The position numbers and the translations under genes were made by a program. 64,000 nucleotides of DNA, from assembly GCF_003570885.1 (NCBI RefSeq), contig NZ_QXJC01000003.1, forward strand, positions 620,001-684,000, given 5' to 3'. The notes below the pieces were generated by a model. It saw only the letters and a program-made list of their open reading frames with translations. It did not search any database and was not told the DNA's origin. Source of the stretch: Simplicispira hankyongi (lineage in GTDB: Bacteria > Pseudomonadota > Gammaproteobacteria > Burkholderiales > Burkholderiaceae_C). Position 1 is the first letter of the stretch; each line of letters starts with the position of its first letter. Positions 9,141-18,527 of the stretch are shown here, piece by piece.

Positions 9141-9245
9141 TATTCCGTATCCCAATCAACCGAGTGCGCGAAGGTGAAACGCAGACAGCACAGGCGTACT
9201 GGCGAAGCGAAGCCGACAAAGCAATCGTTTGATTTAAAAATGGAA
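9141..9245. repeat. 105-bp inverted-repeat element, copy 1 (after ccsB)
   Basis: About 85 percent identical by eye to 48364-48469, sharing CCCAATCAA, GAGTGCGCGAAGG / GAGTACGCGAAGG, CGCAGACAG, ACAGGCGTAC, AGCCGACAAAG and ATCGTTTGATT. Its ends are imperfect inverted repeats (CAATCAAxCGA type). It begins exactly at the ccsB stop codon on the minus strand, as copy 2 does at the tal stop. Confidence 0.85.
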
Positions 9246-10589
9246 CTACAGTTCGCCGTAGCTGTGCAGGCCGCTCAGGAACATGTTCACGCCCAAGAAA
9301 GCAAAGGTCGTCACCACCAAGCCCACCAGCGCCCACCAGGCCGACACCGTGCCGCGCAGACCCTTCATCATGCGCATATGCAGCCAGGCGGCGTAATTGA
9401 GCCAGACAATAAGCGCCCAGGTTTCCTTGGGGTCCCAGCTCCAGTAGCCACCCCAGGCTTCGGCAGCCCAGAGCGCGCCCAGAACCGTGGCAATGGTGAA
9501 GAAGGCAAAGCCCACGGCAATCGCCTTGTACATCAGGTCGTCCAGCAGTTCGAGCGGTGGCAGCTTGCTGGCAATGTGCTTGCGGCCATAGAGGATGCCG
9601 CCGACTGCCAGCATGGACACACCGAAATAGACCATCCAGAAACCAGTGCTGGCCTGCCCGGCCGTGGTGCGAAACACAATCGGCTCAAAGCACAACACCA
9701 AGCCCAGCGCGCCCAGCGGCGCCAGCCGGGTCCAGCTCGTCTCGGTCGCCTGCTTTTTGATGAGGTAAGCGAACGCCACCATGGCGGAGAGCGCGAAGGT
9801 GCCATAGCCAATGAAATTGGCGGGCACGTGCAGCTTCATCCACCAGCTCTTGAGCGCCGGCACCAGAGGTTGGATCTCCTGCGCCTCGCGCGCCACGGTG
9901 TACCAGAGCAGAAAACCCACCGCTGCGCTGACCACCATCAGCACGAAGGCGCCCAGCGCGCGCGTGTTGTAGTGCTCTTCGAAGTACAGATAGAACAGCG
10001 CCGTAATCCACGAGAACAGCACGAATACCTCATAGAGGTTGCTGACCGGGATGTGGCCCACGTCTGCGCCCACCAGGTAGCTCTCGTACCAGCGCACCAT
10101 GGTGCCGGTGAGCGCCATGCCCACCGCCACCCAGGCCAGCCGCGAGCCGATGAGCGACAAGGCCCCGCCTTCACCGCGCGACGCCATGCCCAGCCAGTAA
10201 AACGCGGTGCTCATAAAGAACAGCACGCTCATCCACAAGATGGCCGATTGGCTGGAGAGGAAGTACTTGAGCCAGAACACCGATTCGGCGCGCGCCAGCT
10301 GGCCTTGGCCGTCGATCTGGTAGGAGGAAATGGCCAGCAGCGCCGCCCCCGCCACCACCAGCATCAGCACGCGCAGCGGTCGCCAGAACCAGCCCAGCGC
10401 CACCAGCGCGGGTATGGCGGCCAGCAAAATACCTTTTTCGTACACGTCCATGAAGGCCGCGTAGCGCTGAAAGGCAAACAGGCCGCCGCCCACGACCAGT
10501 GCGGCAAATAGCCAGTCAAATCCATTGCGCCGGGAAAACAACCCCTCATTGAGGGACATCGTCGTAGTGCCGGTGGTGGCCGTGTTCAT
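9246..10589 (-). CDS. ccsB: CcsB/CcsA-type cytochrome c biogenesis protein
   Basis: 447 residues, polytopic membrane protein of the CcmF/CcsA heme-handling family. The tryptophan-rich heme-binding segment is present (WGGYWSWDPKETWALIVW near residue 375), as are candidate heme-ligand histidines. With ResB it forms the System II synthetase that exports heme and attaches it to CXXCH motifs in the periplasm. Its start overlaps the resB stop as ATGA. Its stop codon abuts a 105-bp inverted-repeat element. Confidence 0.95.
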   Translation of the reverse strand: MNTATTGTTTMSLNEGLFSRRNGFDWLFAALVVGGGLFAFQRYAAFMDVYEKGILLAAIPALVALGWFWRPLRVLMLVVAGAALLAISSYQIDGQGQLARAESVFWLKYFLSSQSAILWMSVLFFMSTAFYWLGMASRGEGGALSLIGSRLAWVAVGMALTGTMVRWYESYLVGADVGHIPVSNLYEVFVLFSWITALFYLYFEEHYNTRALGAFVLMVVSAAVGFLLWYTVAREAQEIQPLVPALKSWWMKLHVPANFIGYGTFALSAMVAFAYLIKKQATETSWTRLAPLGALGLVLCFEPIVFRTTAGQASTGFWMVYFGVSMLAVGGILYGRKHIASKLPPLELLDDLMYKAIAVGFAFFTIATVLGALWAAEAWGGYWSWDPKETWALIVWLNYAAWLHMRMMKGLRGTVSAWWALVGLVVTTFAFLGVNMFLSGLHSYGEL

Positions 10590-12751
10590 GCTTTGCCTCC
10601 TGTGGGGCGTGCCCCAATAAGCTTTTCAGTCAAGCTGGCGAATTCGCGGTCGCCGTCCATGGTTTTGCGGTTGGTCGAGAGCGCCATCATGGCGCGGCTG
10701 CCGCTGCCCTCCGGCACCAGCCATACCCATACGCGCCGCTCGCGGATGAAGAGCATCGAGAAAACGCCCAAAATCAGCAGCGCACAGCCCAGATAGACCA
10801 CTTTCTTACCAGGGGAACGCGCCACCTGGAACACGCTGGCCTGCACCTGGGTGAAATCCTTGAGGGCAAAAATCAGGGGTGCCGGATAGGCCTGTACATC
10901 ACTCAGCGCCAAAACCGCCTGCGTCATGAATTCAAGGGTGTGCTCGTCGGATTTGAGTGGAGCAAGGCCGGCGCGCTCGCGTGTGAGCTGCGCCAATTCA
11001 AACAAGGTTCCATTGAGGATGCGCACCAACACCTCTCCGGCTCGGGAGCGCTCGGCGGCTGGCACGTTGTCTTTCATGAACTTGGAGATGGCGGGCAGGC
11101 CGCCATGGAACTCACCCGTGACCAGGTCCGCCGGTTCGCCGGTGCCGGCAAACAAGGTCAGCGCGCGCTCGGCCGATTGCTGCAATTGCGCTGCCAGTTC
11201 GGCGCGGCCTGTCGGCACCACTTGCTTGACGTAGCGCTCCACCGCCTGCTCCCGCGCCTTCGGGTCGGAGAGCGCGCGCCGCAGGCGTACAAAGCCGTCG
11301 ATGCTGCTATTTTCGTCGGCCGGCACACGCAAATAGCGGAAGGGCGCGGCGGGGTCGTCGCGCGCACCCAATAGAAACACCGGAACGGTGCCCTTGCCCA
11401 TGTCCACCGGCAGCATGTAGTTGTTGTATTCGCGCGCCTGGCCGGCGGCGTCGCGCAGCTTGTAGCTGATGCTCGGCCCCACATTGCGCAGTTCCTTGGT
11501 CTGCCCCGTGTTGTTGGCGGCGCCCATATGTGAATCGAGCGTTCGGCGCAGATCGACCTTGCGCACATCGGTGCCCGAACCGCTGGCGTCATCGCCCTCA
11601 CGGCCGAAGTTCTCGACATTGATCGTGCGCAGGCCGGTGAATTCAATGCTCAGCGCCTGCTCGCCGGTGCCCTTGACAAGCTGCGACTTGCCGCCAATGA
11701 CGCCGTCGACCTCGAACGGCGTACCGCCCGGCGCCAAAGGCATGGCCGAGAGCTTGACGCGCGAACCGCCGTCGTCAAAGCTCGATTGGTAAATCTCAAT
11801 GCCCTTGAAGCTCGCCGGGTGGTTCACTTCGATGCGCTTTGGCACCGCCTCTCCCGTGGCCAGGTCGTGCAGGACCACGTCGCTGGCAAACAGCTTGGGC
11901 ATGCCCGTGGAGTAGTACTCGACAACGAATTTCTTGAGTTCCAGCGTGAACGGCAGCGGCTGCAGCAGAATGCCATCGGACTGGCTCAGGATGGCCGTAC
12001 TGCCCTGCGTGCCCTCGCTGACGACCAGGTTGCCCCGGTACGCGGGATTGCGCTCACTCATCCAATGCTGCGGGCTGACTTCGGAAATCAGGCCGCCGCC
12101 AGCGTAGGGCGTCTTGCCCCCTAGCCACATTTGCGCGCGCACGATCATGTCGCCGTCGAGCAAGCCCCCCAGGCACACCAGCACGATGGCGCTGTGGGCG
12201 GCGATATAGCCGATCTTGTTGGCCGCACCGGCCTTGGCCGCGACCATCCAGCCAGTGCCAGGCCCGGCTGCCGTATCGCGCTGCTGAAGCTTGACCTTCC
12301 AGCCGCCACCGACCAGCATCTTGCCAATGCGCTGCGCCTCTGCCGCACTGTCGCCTGCAAGCTGCGCCTCGGCCTTGTGGTGAAACGCGCGCAGGTTCTG
12401 CTCGCGGATGTTTTCCTTGTAGGTGCGCAGGTCGGCAATGATCTTGGGCGTGTTGCGCGCTATGCACAGCGAAGTGCTGACGACCAAGAACGCCAAAATC
12501 AGCAAAAACCACCAGGCGCTGTAGACGGCATTGAGCTGCAGCGCGAAAAACGCCTCGGCCCAGAACGGCCCGAACTGGTTGACGTAGTTCCCGAGCGGCT
12601 CGTGCTGCTTGAGCACGGTGCCAATAACAGAGGCAATGCAAATCACCGTCAGCAGCGCAATGGCAAAGCGCATCGAGGACAGTAGCTCGACCGCGCGGCG
12701 CAAAGGCTGTGAGGCGCTCCGGATGTAAACGCCTTGGGTAGTATCAGACAT
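10586..12751 (-). CDS. resB: ResB/Ccs1 cytochrome c biogenesis protein
   Basis: 721 residues. Three N-terminal membrane helices (SMRFAIALLTVICIASVIGT; AWWFLLILAFLVVSTSLCIA; IAAHSAIVLVCLGGLLDGD), a large periplasmic domain and a last helix near the C-terminus (VVYLGCALLILGVFSMLFI) match System II Ccs1. The periplasmic domain receives apocytochrome c for heme ligation with CcsB. The downstream overlap with ccsB shows an operon, and a cytochrome c4 gene, a likely client, lies upstream on the same strand. Confidence 0.95.
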   Translation of the reverse strand: MSDTTQGVYIRSASQPLRRAVELLSSMRFAIALLTVICIASVIGTVLKQHEPLGNYVNQFGPFWAEAFFALQLNAVYSAWWFLLILAFLVVSTSLCIARNTPKIIADLRTYKENIREQNLRAFHHKAEAQLAGDSAAEAQRIGKMLVGGGWKVKLQQRDTAAGPGTGWMVAAKAGAANKIGYIAAHSAIVLVCLGGLLDGDMIVRAQMWLGGKTPYAGGGLISEVSPQHWMSERNPAYRGNLVVSEGTQGSTAILSQSDGILLQPLPFTLELKKFVVEYYSTGMPKLFASDVVLHDLATGEAVPKRIEVNHPASFKGIEIYQSSFDDGGSRVKLSAMPLAPGGTPFEVDGVIGGKSQLVKGTGEQALSIEFTGLRTINVENFGREGDDASGSGTDVRKVDLRRTLDSHMGAANNTGQTKELRNVGPSISYKLRDAAGQAREYNNYMLPVDMGKGTVPVFLLGARDDPAAPFRYLRVPADENSSIDGFVRLRRALSDPKAREQAVERYVKQVVPTGRAELAAQLQQSAERALTLFAGTGEPADLVTGEFHGGLPAISKFMKDNVPAAERSRAGEVLVRILNGTLFELAQLTRERAGLAPLKSDEHTLEFMTQAVLALSDVQAYPAPLIFALKDFTQVQASVFQVARSPGKKVVYLGCALLILGVFSMLFIRERRVWVWLVPEGSGSRAMMALSTNRKTMDGDREFASLTEKLIGARPTGGKA

Positions 12752-12782
12752 GAAGGGGGGAGTATGCAGCGCCAGAAGACAA

Positions 12783-12815
12783 CAGGCGGGACCACCCTGT
12801 AGATGGACCCGCCTG
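12783..12815 (-). terminator. Possible hairpin between the cytochrome c4 gene and resB
   Basis: CAGGCGGG and CCCGCCTG form a perfect 8-bp stem around a 17-base loop in the 131-bp gap between two minus-strand genes. No long T-run follows, so termination is only a suggestion. Confidence 0.35.
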
Positions 12816-12882
12816 CATTGGGGTTAGTCGCCCGCCAATGGTTCCCGGCACGCGCCCAGGCGGGCCGCGCCGCGCAGGCTGC

Positions 12883-13512
12883 TCAGCGCAGCCCAGCAAT
12901 GTAATCGGAGACCGCGCGAATTTCGCGGTCATTGAGCTTGGCAGCGACACCGGTCATCGGAATGCTGTTGGTGCGCACGCCATCGCGGAACGCCTTGAGC
13001 TGGGCAATGGTGTAGTTGCCGTTCTGGCCCGCCAGACGCGGGAACCCCGAAGGAATACCGGCCCCATTGGGGCTGTGGCAGCCAGCGCAGGCCGGAATAC
13101 TGCGGTCGGCAATGCCCCCGCGGTAGATCCGCTCACCCAGTGCAACCAGGTCTTTGTCCTTGGCGAAGCCTTCTTTGGCGGGCTTGGAGGTCAACCACCA
13201 GGCAATGTTCTTCATGTCGGCGTCGGACAGCATGGAGGCCATGCCCTGCATGACGGCGCTGGCGCGCTTGCCGGACTTGAAATCCTGCAACTGCTTGACC
13301 AGGTATTCGGGGTGCTGCTGCGCCAGCTTGGGATTCTCGGGAATCGTCGCATTGCCGTCCACCGCGTGGCAGGCCACGCAGACCTGCGAGAAACTGGCCT
13401 CGCCCTTGGCCAGGTCGGGCTTGGCAGCCGGTGCCGGAGCGTCTGCCGCCAGGGCAGGAAGAGCGGGGGCTGCCAGCGCGGCAGCCATGAACAGGGAGGC
13501 GAGCAACTTCAT
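12883..13512 (-). CDS. Diheme cytochrome c4
   Basis: 209 residues from the ATG at 13512, which begins a clear Sec signal peptide (MKLLASLFMAAALAAP, cleavage near residue 23). Two CXXCH heme sites are visible: CVACH at 45-49 and CAGCH at 142-146, each followed by a c4-type methionine-containing segment (SAVMQGMASML; TNSIPMTGVA). The product is a periplasmic two-domain electron carrier, typically feeding cytochrome oxidases. A longer upstream open frame is antisense to engB and is not real. It neighbours the ResB/CcsB heme ligation genes. Confidence 0.93.
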   Translation of the reverse strand: MKLLASLFMAAALAAPALPALAADAPAPAAKPDLAKGEASFSQVCVACHAVDGNATIPENPKLAQQHPEYLVKQLQDFKSGKRASAVMQGMASMLSDADMKNIAWWLTSKPAKEGFAKDKDLVALGERIYRGGIADRSIPACAGCHSPNGAGIPSGFPRLAGQNGNYTIAQLKAFRDGVRTNSIPMTGVAAKLNDREIRAVSDYIAGLR

Positions 13513-13584
13513 GACGGGGATTTTGTTAGGTGGCGCGAAACCGGGCAATTCTACAATGCCACTCCAACCCCACTGGCCTCTTCC

Positions 13585-14304
13585 ATGACCGCTTCTGATC
13601 CTGCACAAAGTGTTGGCACCTTTCCGCCTACCGCCGACGCCAAGAGTGCGATGGGCTGGATGCACACCGCGCGCTTCCTGACCACGGCGGCCCAACTGCA
13701 CCAGTTGCCCACGGTGGAGGTGCCTGAGATCGCCTTCGTCGGGCGCTCCAACGCGGGCAAATCCTCGTGCATCAACACGCTCACGCAGCAAAAGCAGCTC
13801 GCCTTTGCCTCGAAGAAGCCGGGGCGCACGCAGCACATCAACCTGTTCTCCCTGGGGCGCCAGAACACCACCGATGCGGTGTTGGCCGACCTGCCCGGCT
13901 ATGGCTACGCGGCGGTGTCGCGCTCCGACAAGATGCGCTGGCAACAGGTGATGGTGAACTACCTGGTGCACCGGGAGAGCCTCACCGGCATCGTGCTGTT
14001 GTGCGACCCGCGCCTGGGCCTGACGGGCCTGGACGAAGCGCTGCTCGAAGTCGTCCGACCGCGCGTGGAAGACGGCCTGAAGTTCCTGGTGCTGCTGACC
14101 AAGGCCGACAAGCTGACCCGCGCCGAGCAGACCAAGGCGCTGTCGATTGCGCGACTGCAAACCGGCGGCGGCGAGGTGAGGATGTTCTCCGCGCTGAAAA
14201 AGCAGGGCGTGGACGAGGCCGCGCTGCTGCTGTGGCAGTGGGCACATCCGCAGGCGGAGGCAGTTGCGCCTATTGCCCCAGCAGATTCAACGCTGAAATT
14301 TTGA
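13585..14304 (+). CDS. engB: EngB/YsxC ribosome-biogenesis GTPase
   Basis: 239 residues from ATG 13585. GTPase motifs run in order: G1 GRSNAGKSS, G3 DLPGYGYA, G4 LLTKADKL and G5 MFSALKK. EngB acts in maturation of the 50S ribosomal subunit. The N-terminal extension (TASDPAQSVGTFPP) is variable. It diverges from the cytochrome c4 gene with 72 bp between starts, and a palindromic repeat begins directly after its stop codon. Confidence 0.95.
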   Translation: MTASDPAQSVGTFPPTADAKSAMGWMHTARFLTTAAQLHQLPTVEVPEIAFVGRSNAGKSSCINTLTQQKQLAFASKKPGRTQHINLFSLGRQNTTDAVLADLPGYGYAAVSRSDKMRWQQVMVNYLVHRESLTGIVLLCDPRLGLTGLDEALLEVVRPRVEDGLKFLVLLTKADKLTRAEQTKALSIARLQTGGGEVRMFSALKKQGVDEAALLLWQWAHPQAEAVAPIAPADSTLKF

Positions 14305-14355
14305 TTAAAACAGGCCTCTAGCGCTTACTCCATAAGCGCTAGCAGCTCATTTATC
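14305..14355. repeat. Interspersed palindromic repeat, copy 2
   Basis: CAGGCCTCTAGCGCTT-actccat-AAGCGCTAGCAGCTCATTT, between the engB stop and the hydrolase start. The next bases, atCAGGAG, are the ribosome site of the following gene, so the repeat abuts the translation signal. Confidence 0.88.
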
Positions 14356-14365
14356 AGGAGCATTT

Positions 14366-15274
14366 GTGGTCTCTACGCGCAGCATTTCCCTGCCCCACGG
14401 CATCACGCTCGATTGCCGCGTCTGTGGCAATCCGGCGCGCCCGGTGCTCCTGTTCCTGCACGGTTTCCCCGAGGGTGCCTTCATCTGGGACGCGCAGCTG
14501 GCGCATTTCTCCCAACCCGAGTACGGCGGCTACTACTGCGTAGCGCCCTTTCTGCGTGGCTTTGGCGCCTCCAGCAGCCCGGCGGGCGCCGAGGCCTACC
14601 GCCCGCGCTATCTGGTGCAAGACATTGATACGCTGATCGCCGCCTTGTGCCCGGGCGGCGCGGTGGAATGCCTTATCGCGCACGACTGGGGCGGCGCCGT
14701 GGCCTGGAACCTTGCCAACCAGAAGCCCGAGCGCATGCGGCGCCTGATGATCGTCAACTCGCCCCACCCCGGCGCCTTTGTGCGCGAGCTGCAGCACAGC
14801 GCTGCGCAGCAAGCGGCCAGCCAGTACATGCATTTCCTGCGCCGCGACGATGCCGAGGCATTGCTCGCGGAGGACGACTTCCACCGCCTGTTCGGCTTCT
14901 TCAGCAACACCGCAAGCGAACCACCCGCCTGGCTCACCGAAATGGAACGCGCGAAATACCGCGCCCTGTGGCGGCAGGGCCTGCACGGTGCCTGCAACTA
15001 CTACCGCGCCACGCCCCTGCGCCCGCCGCGCGCCGGCGACACCGGCGCAGAGTCCGTGCAGATGCCGGACAGCATGTGCACCATCCAGGTGCCCACGCGG
15101 GTGCTCTGGGGCAGCGACGACTTTGCCTTGCTGCCCAGCCTTCTGGAGGGGCTGGAGGCCTGGATTCCAGACCTGGAAATCCACCAGATTCCCGGCGCCT
15201 CGCACTGGCTGGTGCACGAACAGCCCGAACGGGTAAATGCGGAATTAACCGATTTCCTGCAATCAAAAGGATAG
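14366..15274 (+). CDS. Alpha/beta hydrolase, epoxide-hydrolase-like
   Basis: 302 residues with a GTG start, set by CAGGAG six bases upstream. The oxyanion-hole motif HGFPE lies at 32-36 and the nucleophile is Asp107 in AHDWGGAVAW. An Asp nucleophile rather than Ser points to the epoxide hydrolase/haloalkane dehalogenase branch. The likely base histidine is in ASHWLVHEQP near residue 281 and an acid lies in WGSDD. The protein is cytosolic with no signal peptide. The substrate cannot be told from sequence. It lies between two palindromic repeats with no operon partners. Confidence 0.85.
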   Translation: MVSTRSISLPHGITLDCRVCGNPARPVLLFLHGFPEGAFIWDAQLAHFSQPEYGGYYCVAPFLRGFGASSSPAGAEAYRPRYLVQDIDTLIAALCPGGAVECLIAHDWGGAVAWNLANQKPERMRRLMIVNSPHPGAFVRELQHSAAQQAASQYMHFLRRDDAEALLAEDDFHRLFGFFSNTASEPPAWLTEMERAKYRALWRQGLHGACNYYRATPLRPPRAGDTGAESVQMPDSMCTIQVPTRVLWGSDDFALLPSLLEGLEAWIPDLEIHQIPGASHWLVHEQPERVNAELTDFLQSKG

Positions 15275-15315
15275 CTTTTAGCGCTTACCCCATAAGCGCT
15301 GGAGGCCATTTTCCA
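15264..15315. repeat. Interspersed palindromic repeat, copy 3
   Basis: Inverted relative to copies 1 and 2: GATAGCTTTTAGCGCTTacccCATAAGCGCTggaGGCCATTTT. It overlaps the hydrolase stop codon (tag inside the GATAGC part) and is the only obvious transcript-end candidate between this gene and the convergent acyltransferase operon. Confidence 0.85.
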
Positions 15316-15395
15316 TAGTTTTCCAGCCTGTAAAGACTCGGCGCTGCCGCCTGCAGACTTGGCGCGCGTCGAAACCGGCGCGCCTTCAGGGGGAG

Positions 15396-16262
15396 TCAAT
15401 ACAAGCCCTTTTCGCCCTCGGGCCGCGTCTTGAAGCGCTTGTGCACCCAGTAGTACTGGCTGGGCTCGGGCCTTACCCATTCTTCCAGGCGCCGATTCAT
15501 CTCGGCCGTATCGGCTTTCAGATCGTCCGTAGGGTAGTGCTCCCACGCCGGGGTGATCTCGGCCACGTAGCCGCCGGGCACCAGCCGCGTGGCCATGCCA
15601 ATGACCTTGGCGCGCCCCAACCGGGCAAAGCGGGACAGCGAGGGCACGGTGGCGGCGGGCACGCCGAAGAAGGGGACAAAAAGCGAGTCGTTGCGGCCGA
15701 AATCCATATCAGCGAGCAGGTACAGCAGACCGCCCTTGCGCAGATTCGACAGAATCGGCTTCACACCGTCCTTGCGGTTGAGCATGCGCACGTCGCCAAA
15801 GCGCTGGCGGCCATTGCGAAACCAGGCGTCCACGGCCGGATTGGGGTGCGTCGAGAAAATGGAGGTAAAAGCGCGTGGCGTGTGCAAGGTCAGTGCCGAG
15901 CCGCCCGCGTCCATGCCGTAGAAATGCGGCGCGAAGAGGATGGTGGGCGCGTTGCCTTCCAGCTCCTCCAGCGCCCCCGTCAGACGCACGCGGCTGAGCA
16001 CTGTCTCGCGTGGGGCAAACCACAGCCAGCTGCGGTCCAGCCACGACTGGCAGAACGCCACGAAGCTCTGGCGCGCCCAGCGCCTGCGCGTAGCGGCCGA
16101 TTCCTGCGGGAAGCACAGCGCCAGATTGCGCAGCGCGACGCGCCGGCGCGGAACAGCCAGGACAAACAGCACCTCGCCGATCACCCAGCCCAACGCACGC
16201 AGCAGCGGCAGCGGCACATGGGCCAGCAGGCGCATCAGCGCCACCCCCATCTTTCCGCTCAT
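15396..16262 (-). CDS. LpxL/HtrB-family lipid A acyltransferase (second of pair)
   Basis: 288 residues from the ATG at 16262, which overlaps the preceding gene's stop as ATGA. One N-terminal hydrophobic segment (LLRALGWVIGEVLFVLAVP) anchors it to the inner membrane. The catalytic HX4D motif is HFYGMD, and the later block GRNDSLFVPFFGVPAATVPS is typical of the family. It should add a secondary acyl chain to Kdo2-lipid A or its precursor. Whether it is LpxL- or LpxM-like cannot be decided. It shares the family fold with its upstream neighbour. Confidence 0.9.
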   Translation of the reverse strand: MSGKMGVALMRLLAHVPLPLLRALGWVIGEVLFVLAVPRRRVALRNLALCFPQESAATRRRWARQSFVAFCQSWLDRSWLWFAPRETVLSRVRLTGALEELEGNAPTILFAPHFYGMDAGGSALTLHTPRAFTSIFSTHPNPAVDAWFRNGRQRFGDVRMLNRKDGVKPILSNLRKGGLLYLLADMDFGRNDSLFVPFFGVPAATVPSLSRFARLGRAKVIGMATRLVPGGYVAEITPAWEHYPTDDLKADTAEMNRRLEEWVRPEPSQYYWVHKRFKTRPEGEKGLY

Positions 16263-17122
16263 GCCGCGCCCTCCCCCACCGCCATACCCACAGGCGCCGG
16301 CCCGCGCGGACGCTTGTAGCGTGCGTAGCCCCACAGGTACTGCTGGGGGCACTGGCGAATCAGATGCTCCATGGCGCGGTTGATTTGCGTGGCGGCAAGC
16401 ACCGCATCATCGGCCAGCGGTGCCTCAAGGCGTTCGAAATGCGTCACGAAGCCCCGGCCCTTGGGCAGGCGCTCGCAGTAGACGATGAGCACCTGCGCCC
16501 CCGTCTGCTGCGCCAGGCGCGCGGCCAGCGTCATGGTGTAGGCGTCCTGCCCGAAGAACGGCGCCCACACGCCCTGGCCATCGGGCGGCACCTGGTCGGG
16601 CAGCAGACCCACGGCCTCGCCTCGGCGCAGCGCCTTGATCATCAGGCGCACGCCAGTGAGGGTCGTCGGAACGGCCTGCATCGCCGGGCGGTTGCGCGCC
16701 GTTTCCATCATGCGTGCCAGCCAGGCTTGCCGGGCAGGGCGGTAGAGCACGGTAATCGGCCCGTACCGATCGCCCCAGCGGCGCGCTGCGTCCTGTGCAG
16801 AGAGCTCGAAGCAGCCCAGATGCGGGGTCAAATAGATCACGCCGCGCCCGGCGGCATACGCCTCGGCCACCAGGCCCTCGTTGACCAATGCGCAGGCTGG
16901 CGTACTGCCAAACCACAGGCGCGGAATCTCGGCCGCGGTGCGTCCGGCCTGTGCCACGGCGGCACGCACCTCGGCAAAGCGGTAGCCTGCCCGTGCGGCG
17001 TTGGCGACGAAGCGGCGCCGGTAGGTCGGCGAAGCCAGAAAGGCGAGCCAACCGAGCAATGCGCCCAGAACATGCATGAAGCGCAAAGGGATATGGGCCA
17101 GAAGGCGTACGAGAACAGGCAT
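16259..17122 (-). CDS. LpxL/HtrB-family lipid A acyltransferase (first of pair)
   Basis: 287 residues with the N-terminal anchor MHVLGALLGWLAFLASP. The catalytic motif is HX4E (HLGCFE), against HX4D in its neighbour. PPDGQGVWAPFFGQDAYTMT is the conserved second block. It is an inner-membrane late acyltransferase of lipid A synthesis. It is translationally coupled to the second copy and divergent from metK. Two different paralogues in one operon suggest sequential addition of two secondary acyl chains, which is inference. Confidence 0.9.
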   Translation of the reverse strand: MPVLVRLLAHIPLRFMHVLGALLGWLAFLASPTYRRRFVANAARAGYRFAEVRAAVAQAGRTAAEIPRLWFGSTPACALVNEGLVAEAYAAGRGVIYLTPHLGCFELSAQDAARRWGDRYGPITVLYRPARQAWLARMMETARNRPAMQAVPTTLTGVRLMIKALRRGEAVGLLPDQVPPDGQGVWAPFFGQDAYTMTLAARLAQQTGAQVLIVYCERLPKGRGFVTHFERLEAPLADDAVLAATQINRAMEHLIRQCPQQYLWGYARYKRPRGPAPVGMAVGEGAA

Positions 17123-17252
17123 TAAAATGGCAGGGTCGCTGAGTTAAATGAGCAACTTGCAGAGCGACGTTAAACAAGACTGCTAAAGCGTTCGCCAGAG
17201 CTTCAAAAGGCTGCGGGCAACGCCCCACCAGCCAGCACAGGAGTTTATTCAA
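17123..17252. promoter_or_regulatory. Divergent acyltransferase/metK leader region
   Basis: 130 bp between divergent starts. The metK ribosome site is CAGGAGTTTATTCAAATG. A GC-rich palindromic stretch (ggctgcgggcaacgccccac) precedes it, but it does not match a SAM or SAH riboswitch core that I can recognise. Confidence 0.4.
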
Positions 17253-18434
17253 ATGGCGAACGACTTTCTCTTTACTTCCGAATCCGTCTCCGAAGGCCAC
17301 CCCGACAAGGTCGCCGATCAGATTTCGGACGCCATCCTCGACGCCATCTTCACGCAGGACCCGCTCTCGCGGGTAGCCGCCGAAACGCTGTGCAACACCG
17401 GCCTCGTGGTGCTCGCTGGCGAAATTACCACCAACGCGCATGTGGACTACATCCAGGTGGCGCGCGACACCATCAAACGCATCGGCTACGACAACACCGA
17501 ATACGGCATCGACTACAAGGGCTGCGCCGTGCTCGTCGCCTACGACAAGCAGAGCAACGACATCGCCCAGGGCGTGGACCATGCAAGCGACGACCACCTC
17601 AACACCGGCGCGGGCGACCAGGGCCTGATGTTCGGCTACGCCTGCGACGAAACGCCCGACCTGATGCCAGCGCCCATCTACTACGCGCACCGTCTGGTCG
17701 AGCGCCAGTCGCAACTGCGCAAGGATGGGCGCCTGCCCTTTTTGCGCCCCGACGCCAAGAGCCAGGTCACGCTGCGCTACCGTGACGGCAAGCCGCACAG
17801 CATCGACACCGTGGTGCTCTCGACCCAGCATTCGCCCGAAATGAGCCTGGGCGACAAGATGAAGCCCGAGTTCTACGAGGCGATTCGCGAAGAGATCATT
17901 CGCCCGGTGCTGCCGGCCGAGTGGCTCACGGCGGAGACCAAGTACCTCATCAACCCCACCGGCCGCTTTGTCATCGGTGGTCCGCAGGGCGACTGCGGCC
18001 TCACGGGCCGCAAGATCATCGTCGACACCTACGGCGGCGCCTGCCCCCATGGCGGCGGCGCCTTCAGCGGCAAAGACCCGACCAAAGTGGACCGCAGCGC
18101 CGCCTACGCCGCCCGCTATGTGGCCAAGAACATCGTCGCTGCCGGCCTGGCGCGCCAGTGCCAGATTCAGGTCGCCTACGCAATTGGCGTGGCCCACCCG
18201 ATGAACGTGACGATCTACACGGAGGGCACCGGCGTCATCCCCGACGACCAACTGGCCAAGCTGGTGCAGGAGCATTTCGACCTGCGCCCCAAGGGCATCA
18301 TCCAGATGCTCGACCTGCTGCGTCCCATCTACGAAAAGACCGCCGCCTACGGCCACTTCGGCCGCGACGAACCCCAGTTCACTTGGGAAAAGACAGACAA
18401 GGCTGCCACGCTGCGCGCGGCAGCGGGCCTGTAA
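17253..18434 (+). CDS. metK: S-adenosylmethionine synthase
   Basis: 393 residues, typical length. Signature motifs are present: [13 protein letters not shown] (ATP/methionine site), [12 protein letters not shown] and the P-loop-like [16 protein letters not shown]. It makes SAM from methionine and ATP in the cytosol. The C-terminus is [13 protein letters not shown]. The last 26 bases and the stop codon form two hairpins, and the 3' flank carries two more units of the same architecture, whose sequence would also encode LRAAAGL plus stop. Confidence 0.97.
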   Translation: MANDFLFTSESVSEGHPDKVADQISDAILDAIFTQDPLSRVAAETLCNTGLVVLAGEITTNAHVDYIQVARDTIKRIGYDNTEYGIDYKGCAVLVAYDKQSNDIAQGVDHASDDHLNTGAGDQGLMFGYACDETPDLMPAPIYYAHRLVERQSQLRKDGRLPFLRPDAKSQVTLRYRDGKPHSIDTVVLSTQHSPEMSLGDKMKPEFYEAIREEIIRPVLPAEWLTAETKYLINPTGRFVIGGPQGDCGLTGRKIIVDTYGGACPHGGGAFSGKDPTKVDRSAAYAARYVAKNIVAAGLARQCQIQVAYAIGVAHPMNVTIYTEGTGVIPDDQLAKLVQEHFDLRPKGIIQMLDLLRPIYEKTAAYGHFGRDEPQFTWEKTDKAATLRAAAGL

Positions 18435-18500
18435 GGCCCTGAGCGCAGCGAACTTGGCTGGCTTTCGGCGCAGGCTCATATCGGCGCAGCCGATGTGAAG
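18399..18500 (+). ncRNA. metK 3' structured unit A
   Basis: Three hairpins can be drawn. P1 is CGCTGC-gcgcg-GCAGCG (18409-18425). P2 is GGGCC-TGTAA-GGCCC (18425-18439), with the metK TAA in its loop and an outer GCTGCGC/GCGCAGC pairing. P3 is ATATCGG-cgcag-CCGATGT (18478-18496), with partly paired flanks. Units B and C repeat this order. The ncRNA label is inference from structure and covariation; it could instead be a 3'-UTR or DNA-level repeat. Confidence 0.6.
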
Positions 18501-18527
18501 GGCCGCAAGGCCCGGCCGAAGCCAACG

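Noticed and set aside
17123-17252. SAM or SAH riboswitch in front of metK
   Set aside because: The 130-bp gap has GC-rich palindromes but no recognisable conserved core of the known SAM or SAH classes.
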